DNA of 64,000 bases, taken from Sphingomonas sp. CCH10-B3 (lineage in GTDB: Bacteria > Pseudomonadota > Alphaproteobacteria > Sphingomonadales > Sphingomonadaceae). The first letter of the stretch is position 1; each line of letters starts with the position of its first letter. The stretch covers positions 5,632 through 69,631 of the forward strand of contig NZ_LSIJ01000085.1 of the NCBI RefSeq assembly GCF_001556185.1, read 5' to 3'. Below the pieces are notes generated by a model that saw nothing but the letters and a program-made list of their open reading frames with translations, was not told the DNA's origin and ran no database searches. Of the stretch, positions 16,581 through 24,002 are shown piece after piece. The translations under genes and the position numbers were made by a program.

Positions 16581-17512
16581 GCCGCCGCCTCCAGTTCGGG
16601 CGCTGTCTCGACCGCCATGCGGCTCAACAGCCAGTCGGACGCGTCCTGCGCGAGCCGTGCGGCGGTGAAGATGCACTTCTTGTCGTTGCGGAGCGCTTGA
16701 AGCCAGTTCGCCAGATAGGCGGCGTGGTCCTCGCGATCGTGGAGCTTGATGCCGATGGTGGCGCTGACGAACGCGGCCCCAAGCTCGGCGACCAGTTCCT
16801 CGCGAGCATAGTCCTCGCGCTTCGTGGAAATGAGGGAGGGGCGGGCAAGGCGGTCAACGTGCCCCGTCGCATGGCAAAGCTCGTGCGCTAGGGTCGAATA
16901 ATAGTCGTCGCTGGTGTGGAAGTCGGCAAACTGCGGCATGACGACATGATCGCCGCTCGGCTGATAATAGGGCTGGGAACCGAAGTGCTTGAGGGTGACG
17001 GGCACGCGGGCAAAGAGCGTGTCCAGTTCGGCGTCGCGCTGGTCGGGATTGGTCGCGGTGATGACGGGCAAGGGGGCAGGATATTTCGCCTCGATGCCGT
17101 CGATCTGCTCGGCATTGAAGACGGTGTAGCGCTTGAGGAACGCCACCTGACGCTTGCCATCCTCGCCTCGCTCTGCGCCCTCCTGTGCCTTGCTGTCGGC
17201 GTTCACCTCGATCTTGTTGGCATAGACGACGGTTGAGCCCTTCTCGCCCTTGCGGACGCAGCCGCCGAGCGCGAGCGCCTGCTTGAAGGTCAGCCAATGC
17301 GGGGAAGCATAGCCCTTCGTCATGGCGGCAACCCAAAGGGTCAGGACGTTGATGCCGCGATAGGGAACCCCCGTCGAGCGCAGCGGGATGGTGGGTGCGG
17401 TGCTGCCGTTCCACGATTTCGACCAAGGCCGGGTGCCCGCCTCGATCATGGCGATCATCTGATCGGTGATTTCCTGATAGATGTCGGCCCGGTTGTCGGT
17501 GATCCGTCCCAT
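16577..17512 (-). CDS. ardC: ArdC-type antirestriction protein with zincin-like metallopeptidase domain
   Basis: A 311-residue protein. The N-terminal ssDNA-binding DUF1738 domain begins DIYQEITDQMIAMIEAGTRPW with the family signature PYRGINVLTLW near residue 50. The C-terminal zincin-like domain contains HELCHATGH near residue 215 and the downstream glutamate in YAREELVAELGAAF. ArdC of IncW plasmids protects incoming DNA from restriction during conjugation. It is the first gene of a four-gene minus-strand operon with overlapping stops and starts. A 49-bp degenerate copy of its EELVAELGAAF segment lies at 18648-18696. Confidence 0.88.
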   Translation of the reverse strand: MGRITDNRADIYQEITDQMIAMIEAGTRPWSKSWNGSTAPTIPLRSTGVPYRGINVLTLWVAAMTKGYASPHWLTFKQALALGGCVRKGEKGSTVVYANKIEVNADSKAQEGAERGEDGKRQVAFLKRYTVFNAEQIDGIEAKYPAPLPVITATNPDQRDAELDTLFARVPVTLKHFGSQPYYQPSGDHVVMPQFADFHTSDDYYSTLAHELCHATGHVDRLARPSLISTKREDYAREELVAELGAAFVSATIGIKLHDREDHAAYLANWLQALRNDKKCIFTAARLAQDASDWLLSRMAVETAPELEAAA

Positions 17513-17951
17513 GATTGTCTTCCTTTCCTCTGAGGCTGAAAGCCGGTCGCAACAGCAACCGGCTCTGCCTTTCCGGCGAGGAACGGGATGGGGAGGGAGG
17601 GCGAGAATCTACCGCTGGCGCGGGCGAGCCGCCCTAGCGTGGCCGACGCCCTGCAGGGCGTCGAGTGCCACGCTTGGCGGATTACACGGGCGGTCGATTG
17701 TCGTTCGGGAACGAAAGGGCAGCCGCCCTTGGTGTTCCCCGGCGCTGGATGGCCTCCGGGGGAGGGCAGCGGCGCGAACGGGCTTACGCCGCGCCCTAGG
17801 CGCTTCGATCAGGTGTGCCACGTGGCACACCTTTCACGCGAGGATCGTCACCCAATAGGGCCGAGACGGCGGTACGGCGGCTTGGTCGGCGCAGAGAGCG
17901 AAAGGAGCGGTGCTTGCAGGGTCGCACCCGGCTTCACGCTGATCCTAGACG
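17513..17951. other. gene-free, hairpin-rich leader of the ardC operon
   Basis: About 440 bp without a credible gene. It contains a perfect 18-bp palindrome GACGCCCTGCAGGGCGTC (17645-17662) nested in outer arms AGCGTGGC (17636-17643) and GCCACGCT (17667-17674), several further GC-rich inverted repeats up to 17805, and a CACGTG-centred palindrome at 17811-17832. It is a candidate for a structured RNA leader or protein-binding region. Confidence 0.55.
17811..17832. repeat. CACGTG-centred palindrome, copy 1
   Basis: Perfect 22-bp palindrome with core GTGTGCCACGTGGCACAC. The same core recurs at 18697-18712 and 22044-22065, always between genes. It resembles parS sites in its CACGTG centre but differs from the CCCGGG-centred palindromes beside repA. 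Confidence 0.75.
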
Positions 17952-18575
17952 TTAGCGTTCTGTAGCAACCCTGTTGAATAGAGCGCCATCTATAAGCTGG
18001 ATCTCTGCCGTTTTGAGGGGCCGCACACCCTCTTTGGTGAGAACCCATGTCATGTCGTTGGATTGCCCCAGCGTGATACCTGACACCTGCTTTCCTTCGA
18101 GATGGTAAATCCACACCTCCCCTCGGGTGATGTTACCTATGCGGTCTTTCGCTCGGATCGTACCTGCAACATGGCCAGCGGCGACCACAATGAGGATGAC
18201 AATGGTCCCGCACCCCACCCGAGCCATAAACAATGTCAGAGGATCAAAAAACGGCGGCCTATGCGATGCAGCCCTGGCGCGGTCGAAGAGCTTGCCGGCA
18301 ATCAAAGTAAGCGCCGTCACGATCAGCAGCGGCAGGATCGCTGTAAGCCACGCGCCGGTTGTGGTGATAATGGCACCGAGGCCCTCCACCGCAACTGCAA
18401 TGTTCGAACCGCCAAGATTGGTCGGATCGATGGCAAAACGGCCGAAATAGGCCTGTCTGTAGGTCCACCCGGCAAAATAGATGGCCGCTAATATGGTGGC
18501 GATCACGAAGGCGGAGTCAAACGCCTTGGTGACGAGTTCACGCGGTGAGGAAGATGTTCCAGGGCCTGCGGGCAT
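17952..18575 (-). CDS. hypothetical membrane protein
   Basis: A 207-residue protein with a clear AAGGAGG ribosome site before the ATG at 18575. Hydrophobic segments are at about residues 20-40 (AFVIATILAAIYFAGWTY), 60-95 (two segments) and 115-137 (CGTIVILIVVAAGHVAGT), followed by a soluble beta-rich C-terminal domain of some 70 residues. The topology suggests an envelope protein with a C-terminal sensing or effector domain. No family recognised. Confidence 0.65.
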   Translation of the reverse strand: MPAGPGTSSSPRELVTKAFDSAFVIATILAAIYFAGWTYRQAYFGRFAIDPTNLGGSNIAVAVEGLGAIITTTGAWLTAILPLLIVTALTLIAGKLFDRARAASHRPPFFDPLTLFMARVGCGTIVILIVVAAGHVAGTIRAKDRIGNITRGEVWIYHLEGKQVSGITLGQSNDMTWVLTKEGVRPLKTAEIQLIDGALFNRVATER

Positions 18576-18647
18576 TTGTCCTCCTTACGGGAATGGCTTT
18601 GCGAAGCGGCGTATAGATCCCACGTACACGGGTGGCTGGATCGTCGA

Positions 18648-18696
18648 GCTGACGAACGCGGCCCCAGCTCGGGAACCAGTTCCTTGCTGGCGTAGC
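18648..18696 (-). pseudogene. vestigial ardC fragment
   Basis: About 49 bp nearly match ardC at 16763-16811 (GCTGACGAACGCGGCCCC shared, then a 1-nt deletion), encoding a remnant of YAxxELVxELG. It is too short to be a gene and looks like a recombination scar directly beside palindrome copy 2. Confidence 0.6.
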
Positions 18697-18712
18697 TGTG
18701 CCACGTGGCACA
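18697..18712. repeat. CACGTG-centred palindrome, copy 2
   Basis: TGTGCCACGTGGCACA, the 16-bp core of the palindrome found at 17811 and 22044, with non-matching outer bases. It lies between the membrane-protein gene and the DUF3800 gene. Confidence 0.75.
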
Positions 18713-18782
18713 CCCCTCTTCATCGCTGGAACGATGCGTCCGACCCGGCCGAGTGATATGCCGGCGGATTGACCCGCCGGAG

Positions 18783-19616
18783 TCAGGCCGGCGTGTCGTC
18801 GTTGCCCGGTGCAGGCTGTGCGAGACCTGTATCGACGACGGCGGGTAGGGCTTCCACCGTTTCGACCTCGGTAGCGGCCGTTTGCAGGCGGATCGAGCTT
18901 CGCACCGATGCCGCGTCGAGCCGGTCCTGAAAGTAGGTCTGCGACCAAGCCATGTCAGCCCATTCGTCGGGGCGCGCCTGATAGGCGCCGACGCGGCCGA
19001 CCAGACCACATAGCCAGTCGGCGCACTGGCATGTCTGGTAGCGTTCGCTCTCGACTTGGAAGGGCGGCTCGATGATGCGACGCCGGGGGGAGGGGCCACC
19101 ATACATGGCTTGGCTCGCGCGAGTCAGGATGGCGTCGCGATCCTGATGCTCGTCCATGACGATGACCATATCGGCGTCGTTCTGATCGGCATATTGGTTG
19201 AGGCGCTTCATCGCCTCGCCCAGGACCGTGAGGTAAAGCGCCTGCGCCTTAAACTCCGCGACGGGGCGGTTCTTCTCGAGGCCAACGTAGAAGACATGCC
19301 CGCCGCTTGCGCGGATCTTGTTGAGGATGCGATTGGCCGCCGTGCGAACCTGCCGGTATTTCTCGACGTTCATGCTGGTGAAGAGGGCCGAGCCCTTCTT
19401 CTCCCATGTCGCGGGATGCTGGCCGCTTTGCCCGATCTCCCAAGCCAGCATGTTGCATTTGAGCTGGTAGAACCAGGTCGAGAATTGCCGCACGGATGAG
19501 TAGGGGAGGATCATGCCCCCGAGCCCGAAAACGGGACTGTCATTGTAGGCGGGATCGTCGCGCGCGACATACGGGCCGATGTGGCCAAACTCGTCGAGAT
19601 AAGCGAAATACAGCAT
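18783..19616 (-). CDS. DUF3800 protein
   Basis: A 277-residue protein beginning MLYFAYLDEFGHIGP, the DUF3800 pattern of a first beta strand with an acidic residue pair, and containing IVMDEHQDRD near residue 135 as the second acidic motif. The family has an RNase H-like/nuclease-type fold by prediction and is common on mobile elements; no firm activity is known. I chose the ATG at 19616 because it has GGGGAC upstream and gives the family N-terminus. It lies 123 bp downstream of the RyR-like gene with a hairpin between, so membership of that operon is uncertain. Confidence 0.75.
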   Translation of the reverse strand: MLYFAYLDEFGHIGPYVARDDPAYNDSPVFGLGGMILPYSSVRQFSTWFYQLKCNMLAWEIGQSGQHPATWEKKGSALFTSMNVEKYRQVRTAANRILNKIRASGGHVFYVGLEKNRPVAEFKAQALYLTVLGEAMKRLNQYADQNDADMVIVMDEHQDRDAILTRASQAMYGGPSPRRRIIEPPFQVESERYQTCQCADWLCGLVGRVGAYQARPDEWADMAWSQTYFQDRLDAASVRSSIRLQTAATEVETVEALPAVVDTGLAQPAPGNDDTPA

Positions 19617-19638
19617 GCAGGTCCCCAGAATCGCGAAA

Positions 19639-19657
19639 GCCCACGCTAAGCGTGGGC
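19639..19657. terminator. hairpin between the RyR-like gene and the DUF3800 gene
   Basis: GCCCACGCT and AGCGTGGGC form a 9-bp perfect stem around a single base. It could terminate the defence operon or occlude the DUF3800 ribosome site about 20 bp away. There is no T run. Confidence 0.45.
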
Positions 19658-19738
19658 CTCGGAATTGGGGCAGCCCGTGAGCCGCGTCCGTCAACAGATA
19701 TGAGCGATGAGCCTGGTGTTGTCAAGAACGGACGCTGA

Positions 19739-20017
19739 TTACTCCCCTGAGCGAAAGGCGTCCTCAATGATGGGCAGGTATCGCTCCACCTGCTCCTTGT
19801 CGCTCTCCTGCTCATCGGCGGGAAGATCGGCATAGTCGGTCGCAATCTGCTTTTCCCAGCGTTCGACAAGATCGGCGGGGATCAGCAACGAGCCGTCCTC
19901 CTGTTTGGTCGCCTTGCCGTGCATGTAGCGCTGCCAATGCGACCAGCGCTCATGTTCGATCGCGGCGAGGCGTTCGACCAAGGTCTTACGGGCGTCAGCG
20001 GCGAGAGGCTTTGCCAT
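19739..20017 (-). CDS. RyR-domain-like small protein, defence operon A
   Basis: A 92-residue protein. The pattern LAAIEHERWSHWQRY followed by LLIPADLVERWEKQIATDY and ADLPADEQESDKEQVERYL resembles the RyR (ryanodine receptor repeat) domain, in which HxxW, a Pro-containing strand and YxxLxxxEKxxD are conserved. The same small protein follows the caspase gene in operon B (58756-59028), with the same EHERW-HWQRY core. Bacterial RyR domains have been proposed to sense nucleotides in conflict systems. The start ATG lies 1 nt after the caspase stop. Role here (sensor, adaptor or regulator of the caspase) is inference. Confidence 0.7.
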   Translation of the reverse strand: MAKPLAADARKTLVERLAAIEHERWSHWQRYMHGKATKQEDGSLLIPADLVERWEKQIATDYADLPADEQESDKEQVERYLPIIEDAFRSGE

Positions 20018-20018
20018 G

Positions 20019-21008
20019 TTAGATCAGCCCGCTTTCCACCAGACTTCGATAATGCTCGCCCAATACAGTCAGCTCGCAGGCTTTGCTGCCCATCGCTGCG
20101 TGCCACATATGCGGTGCATCGACGGGGCGCACGAGGTTGACCCTCACATACCGTTGGAGCACCGCGAATATCGCGGTTTTCTCCGGGTCCGGCGGTGGAA
20201 TGGAGGGGTCGTTCTTCTGCTCCTCCGACCGCTCGGGCTCAAATGCCGGATCGAGAGGGAATTGGTAAGTGGCGGTCGGAAAATGCTTCGCCAGCGCCTG
20301 AAGATCGGTCAGCGCGATCGGGGGTGCCGCCTTGCGCAGCGACACGAAGGTTTTGACATTCGTCTTGAACACCGGGCGCTGCTTCCACGGCCCAAGCGAC
20401 TGGTCGATATGAGCATAGACGCTGCCCGGCGTGACGTCGCCCAGCAGGTTGGCGGCGGCGCCGCCGAGCGCGTCGACGAACAGGCTGGTGAACACGCCGG
20501 CACCGCCCCCTTCGACCTCCATCGCATATTGCTCGGCGGTGGACGCTGTGAGGATGGTCATGCCGTCGCGGATTTCCGCAGCGGGATGGGTGGGACGTTC
20601 CCCGGCAGCGCCACTATGGCAGCTATCGAGGATGATGATCTTGTTCTTCGCCCCGGAATTGGCAGCGAGCGTCATGATGTCTGAAAGCGGCAGGCCATCG
20701 TCGCCGCTGCGGCTGTCGCTGGTGCAGAGGTAGCCGCCGGTGTCCTCGATGAAGCCATGCCCGGCGAAGTAGAACAGGGCGATGTCCGCGTCGTCGGCAT
20801 AGAGTTCGCGGACAGCCGCCTTCAGCTCCTCGCGATCGACCAGATCGCCGGGACCGGTGCCGGTCAGGAGCTTAGGTGTAGCGAAGTTGACGGTGCCGTC
20901 GGCGTGGCGCTCGAGCATGGCCTTCACCGAGTGCGCGTCGTTCACGCACCCGCTGAGGTTCCCGATTTTCTCGTAATGGTCGATACCGACGATCAGGGCC
21001 TTGCGCAC
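20019..21008 (-). CDS. caspase-like cysteine protease (peptidase C14), defence operon A
   Basis: A 329-residue protein from a GTG at 21008, which has GGAGG 7 nt upstream and starts [15 protein letters not shown] exactly like copy B. The caspase/metacaspase fold has its catalytic His in [11 protein letters not shown] near residue 85 and catalytic Cys in [13 protein letters not shown] near residue 130. A C-terminal domain of about 100 residues after [10 protein letters not shown] probably receives the activating signal. In type IV Thoeris a TIR-made cyclic ADP-ribose isomer activates such a protease, which then degrades cellular proteins. Same length as copy B and about 70 percent identical by eye. 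Confidence 0.88.
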   Translation of the reverse strand: MRKALIVGIDHYEKIGNLSGCVNDAHSVKAMLERHADGTVNFATPKLLTGTGPGDLVDREELKAAVRELYADDADIALFYFAGHGFIEDTGGYLCTSDSRSGDDGLPLSDIMTLAANSGAKNKIIILDSCHSGAAGERPTHPAAEIRDGMTILTASTAEQYAMEVEGGGAGVFTSLFVDALGGAAANLLGDVTPGSVYAHIDQSLGPWKQRPVFKTNVKTFVSLRKAAPPIALTDLQALAKHFPTATYQFPLDPAFEPERSEEQKNDPSIPPPDPEKTAIFAVLQRYVRVNLVRPVDAPHMWHAAMGSKACELTVLGEHYRSLVESGLI

Positions 21009-21021
21009 CGTCGCCTCCGGC

Positions 21022-21393
21022 TCAGAGTGAATCGATGAAGTTGGTGATGTTGGCGTCGCTCCAGGCAACGGTGCTGACGCCCGCGATCGAGGCGCGATCA
21101 TCCTTATAGGCGTAGATGCCTTGGATCGGCTTGCCCTCTTCCTGGGCGCACTGGATTTCCCACTTCTGGCCCGTCGAGGCTGCCGAGTTCTTGCTGACCA
21201 GAACGATCACACCATGCGAGCGCTTGATCCGCGTGCGGACACGATCCTTCCAGTCTTTGTCGTATGGCTCCTTCACCGACATATCGATAAACTCGAATGG
21301 CTGCCGCGGATGGAGCGACTGCCCTTTGAGGAAGTCACGCTGCCGTTCATCCTCGATGGCGAACGCGATGAAGAGCACTTTCTTATCAGCCAT
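21022..21393 (-). CDS. ThsB-like TIR-fold protein (MTH538/DUF1863 type), defence operon A
   Basis: A 123-residue protein with the TIR-like fold of ThsB. It begins [21 protein letters not shown], has [20 protein letters not shown], and carries a putative catalytic glutamate in GQKWEIQCA after the strand [11 protein letters not shown] chose the ATG at 21393 because the GGAGG lies about 10 nt upstream; at the alternative 21402 it would touch the start codon. Expected activity is NAD cleavage and synthesis of a cyclic ADP-ribose signal upon phage infection. The caspase starts 13 nt downstream. Confidence 0.85.
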   Translation of the reverse strand: MADKKVLFIAFAIEDERQRDFLKGQSLHPRQPFEFIDMSVKEPYDKDWKDRVRTRIKRSHGVIVLVSKNSAASTGQKWEIQCAQEEGKPIQGIYAYKDDRASIAGVSTVAWSDANITNFIDSL

Positions 21394-21427
21394 TTCCAAC
21401 ATCCTCCATTATGGTTCTATTTCGATA

Positions 21428-22045
21428 ATGAATCAGCGAACGCCCGACGACTTTAAGCATGAGCTGCAAGCTCTGGATACCGCCCATGCTCAAAACGAAG
21501 CTGCACGCGACAGCTTTGTTGCACTTGCACACACGGCGCTATTTGCCGCTTCTGTGTCATTTGTAGGAAGCGCGGTTCCGCTTGCCAAGGCGGTGTGGCC
21601 GTATGCCTTGGTTGCCGGATGGGCGATCGATGTTTTGGGGCTTCTTGCCCTGACGGTGAGCTTCGCGACGGCGCGTAAGGCGGTCGATGCGCGGCGAGCT
21701 GCCCTCTACGACGATATCCCGCCGGTAGCGGCTTGGTCCGAACGTCTCAACGGGTTCGCGCTATGGTCATTTCCCGCCGCTCTTCTATGTTTGTTCTCTT
21801 TTGTCACAGCGAACGTGGTCAGTATCAATGAGCGAGAAGCCAGCCCCTCCGCCAGCACCGCCGCCATCCCGATCGGGCGGATCGAGGGGGATAGCGCCGC
21901 CGCCACGCGCGCCGTTGCCGCCGGGGGGCGTGTCGCAGCCTCAAACGGGCGTTGTTCCGGCGCCACGGGCTCCGGTCGCCCCACCACCGCCGCCGCCGCC
22001 TCCGGCGCCTGCCAAGAAGTAGGTTGCGGCGCACCGCGCAGATAG
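21428..22045 (+). CDS. hypothetical membrane protein, divergent from defence operon A
   Basis: A 205-residue frame (MNQRTPDDFKHELQALDTAH). A helical N-terminus is followed by two or three hydrophobic segments (ALFAASVSFVGSAVPLAKAV, YALVAGWAIDVLGLLALTV, SFPAALLCLFSFVTANVV). The last 65 residues are low-complexity and overlap a Pro-rich frame in another phase. It starts only 34 bp from the divergent TIR-like gene, so the two promoters must overlap. Could be an associated membrane effector or an unrelated gene. The 3' end may be mis-framed. Confidence 0.5.
   Translation: MNQRTPDDFKHELQALDTAHAQNEAARDSFVALAHTALFAASVSFVGSAVPLAKAVWPYALVAGWAIDVLGLLALTVSFATARKAVDARRAALYDDIPPVAAWSERLNGFALWSFPAALLCLFSFVTANVVSINEREASPSASTAAIPIGRIEGDSAAATRAVAAGGRVAASNGRCSGATGSGRPTTAAAASGACQEVGCGAPRR
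21828..22022 (+). CDS. small proline-rich protein (overlapping frame)
   Basis: A 64-residue frame, MSEKPAPPPAPPPSRSGG continuing to a run of prolines and ending APAKK. It overlaps the 3' end of the membrane-protein frame. Its composition looks like a genuine Pro-rich tail or small protein; the alternative is that it is simply the GC-rich shadow of the other frame, or the true C-terminus after an undetected frameshift. No clear ribosome site. Confidence 0.35.
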   Translation: MSEKPAPPPAPPPSRSGGSRGIAPPPRAPLPPGGVSQPQTGVVPAPRAPVAPPPPPPPPAPAKK

Positions 22046-22065
22046 GTGTGCCACGTGGCACACCT
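22044..22065. repeat. CACGTG-centred palindrome, copy 3
   Basis: Perfect 22-bp palindrome identical to that at 17811-17832. It spans the convergent ends of the membrane-protein gene (+) and the next minus-strand gene, touching both stop codons. Confidence 0.75.
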
Positions 22066-22667
22066 CATCGTCGTGTAAGGCGATCCAGTTCGGCGTGGGT
22101 TCGGGCGGTGCGCGCTGCGCCACGATTGGCCGATAGGGCGCATAGCGCGGCAAAGGCGACGAGGCCGCATCCGATCAGCGTGAAGGTGCGCGCGTCCCCG
22201 TCATCGCCCGACAGGAAGACCGCTCCCAAGCCGATGACGAGCAGGATCAGGCTGAAGCAGATCTCCGTCGCGACGCTGGCGAGCGGGGTGGGAAGGTCGC
22301 GCAAGCGGATGCCCCGCGTCTGATTATGCCAGTCGCGGACCAGCATGGGGCAGTCCGGAATGGGCTCGCATACGGCACGAACGCGGTCGCCGACGGCCAA
22401 GGCGATATAGTCGCTCGCGCACAGCTTGAGCGTGTGGCCGTTGACCTCGAACAGCATCGCGAACTCGCGGGAGGTATTCACGAAGGTATGCGTCTCCGCG
22501 CGGGTCAGGCCGGTCCGGTGGATCGTATCACCGGGATGCGAAATGGGCACGGCGGGGTCTGCGCGGTGGGTCGTGTGTTGGGTCACGCTTACGTCGGTCG
22601 TGTCGTGAAAACCGATGATATACGAGACCGGCCCTTCGATGGCGACGAACCGTTGCTGCTTCCTCAT
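22065..22667 (-). CDS. hypothetical membrane protein
   Basis: A 200-residue protein starting MRKQQRFVAIEGPVSYIIGF at the ATG 22667, which overlaps the stop of the upstream gene by ATGA. The first 130 residues are soluble and beta-rich; two hydrophobic segments follow (VATEICFSLILLVIGLGAVFL and FTLIGCGLVAFAALCALSA). The layout suggests a cytoplasmic or periplasmic domain tethered by a C-terminal hairpin. No family recognised. Confidence 0.65.
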   Translation of the reverse strand: MRKQQRFVAIEGPVSYIIGFHDTTDVSVTQHTTHRADPAVPISHPGDTIHRTGLTRAETHTFVNTSREFAMLFEVNGHTLKLCASDYIALAVGDRVRAVCEPIPDCPMLVRDWHNQTRGIRLRDLPTPLASVATEICFSLILLVIGLGAVFLSGDDGDARTFTLIGCGLVAFAALCALSANRGAARTARTHAELDRLTRR

Positions 22668-22987
22668 AGCCAACGTCCTTGCAAGGCTGCGTCAAACTCG
22701 ACGGCCAGCGTGACGGCGCCGGCGACCAGCGCGGCGAGCGCGAACAGCGCGAGCCGCGCCCGGATGCCGGGGCGCAAGTCGTGCGTGATGGCGATGGCGG
22801 CCCCGATCGCCACCCCGAGGATCAGCGCTGGCCCCAGCTCGTAGAGGACCAGGCCGGGAAGGCGGTTGGGGAGCAGGTAGGGGAAAGCACGGATGAGGCG
22901 ACCGGCCAGGACGGCGCCGACGACAAGGGACAGCGCCATGCCCCAACGGCCGATCAGGACGGCGGCGGGAGAACCGCGCTCAAGCAT
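22664..22987 (-). CDS. hypothetical small membrane protein
   Basis: A 107-residue protein from the ATG at 22987, chosen for GGGGA nine nt upstream; in-frame starts at 23005 and 23011 are possible. Three hydrophobic segments are visible (GMALSLVVGAVLAGRLI, YELGPALILGVAIGAAIAI, LALFALAALVAGAVTLAV). Translationally coupled to the following membrane-protein gene. No family recognised. Confidence 0.6.
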   Translation of the reverse strand: MLERGSPAAVLIGRWGMALSLVVGAVLAGRLIRAFPYLLPNRLPGLVLYELGPALILGVAIGAAIAITHDLRPGIRARLALFALAALVAGAVTLAVEFDAALQGRWL

Positions 22988-23166
22988 TGGAGCGGTTCCC
23001 CGCATGAGCAACGCCTGCCCGCGAGGGCGGCCCTTTGTGGCCTAGTCTGATCGTCACCCGCACGGGCGGAAACCCGGCGACGGGGTTCCGCGGAGCGGCG
23101 TGGCACACGCCAGCGCAGTAGAGCACGGGCCGGCGGCAGGCCTCGCTTACTGCTTGATCGTCCCTA

Positions 23167-24002
23167 GGGTCAGGACCCATTGATGTGGGAGGCGCGATCT
23201 GATTCAGGCTCCGTGAGGAGAGAGTGGATGAGCGACCTGTACTGGCTGACGGATGAGCAGATGGCGCGTCTGCAACCGTTCTTTCCCAAGAGCCATGGCA
23301 AGCCTCGGGTCGATGATCGGCGGGTGCTCAGCGGCATCATTTTCGTCAATCGCAACGGGCTACGCTGGTGTGATGCACCGAAGGACTATGGGCCGCACAA
23401 GACGCTCTACAATCGCTGGAAGCGGTGGAGCGAGAGGGGTATTTTCCTGCGAATGATGGAAGGTCTCGCGGCAGCGGAGGCCGTGCCGAAGACCGTCATG
23501 ATCGACGCGACCTACCTGAAGGCACACCGCACGGCATCGAGTCTGCGGGTAAAAAAGGGGATCTCGGCCGTCTGATCGGCCGCACGAAAGGCGGCATGAA
23601 CACCAAACTGCACGCCGTCAGCGATGCGGACGGGCGGCCCTTGAGCTTCTTCATGACCGCCGGGCAGGTCAGCGACTACACCGGCGCGGCAGCCTTGCTC
23701 GACGATCTGCCGAAAGCACAGTGGCTGCTTGGCGACCGTGGTTATGATGCCGATTGGTTCAGAGACGCCCTGGAAGCCAAAGGCATCCAGCCCTGCATCC
23801 CGGGCCGCAGATCGCGCAACGAGCCGGTCAGATACGACAAGCGCCGCTACCGGCGCCGCAGCCGCATCGAGATCATGTTCGGCCGTCTGAAGGATTGGCG
23901 CCGCGTCGCAACTCGCTACGACCGCTGCCCAACCGTCTTCTTCTCTGCCGTCGCCCTCGCGGCCACCGTCATCTTCTGGCTATGACCAATGAGTCCTGAC
24001 CC
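23167..24002 (+). mobile_element. IS5-family (IS427 group) insertion sequence
   Basis: An 836-bp element with terminal inverted repeats GGGTCAGGACCCATTG at the left and the complement of GGGTCAGGACTCATTG at the right, flanked by TA on both sides. It carries one two-frame transposase. Its right end lies inside czcA, and what lies to its left is not the missing part of czcA, so the insertion was accompanied or followed by a deletion. Confidence 0.88.
23228..23985 (+). CDS. IS5-family transposase made by programmed -1 frameshift
   Basis: A DDE transposase in two overlapping frames. The first runs MSDLYWLTDEQMARLQPFF through DATYLKAHRT (first catalytic Asp) to a stop at 23575. The second carries GDRGYD (second Asp) and RRSRIEIMFGRLKDWRR (catalytic Glu) and ends at 23985. 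The frames join at an A-rich slippery stretch (GGTAAAAAAGGGG near 23550-23562), consistent with the -1 frameshifting known for the IS427 group. Full fusion product is about 250 residues. Start at the ATG 23228, with GAGGAGAGAG upstream. Confidence 0.88.

Noticed and set aside
23180..23575. Transposase read as a separate short gene (orfA alone)
   Set aside because: The DDE residues are split over two frames joined by an A-rich slippery site, so one frameshifted protein is the better reading.
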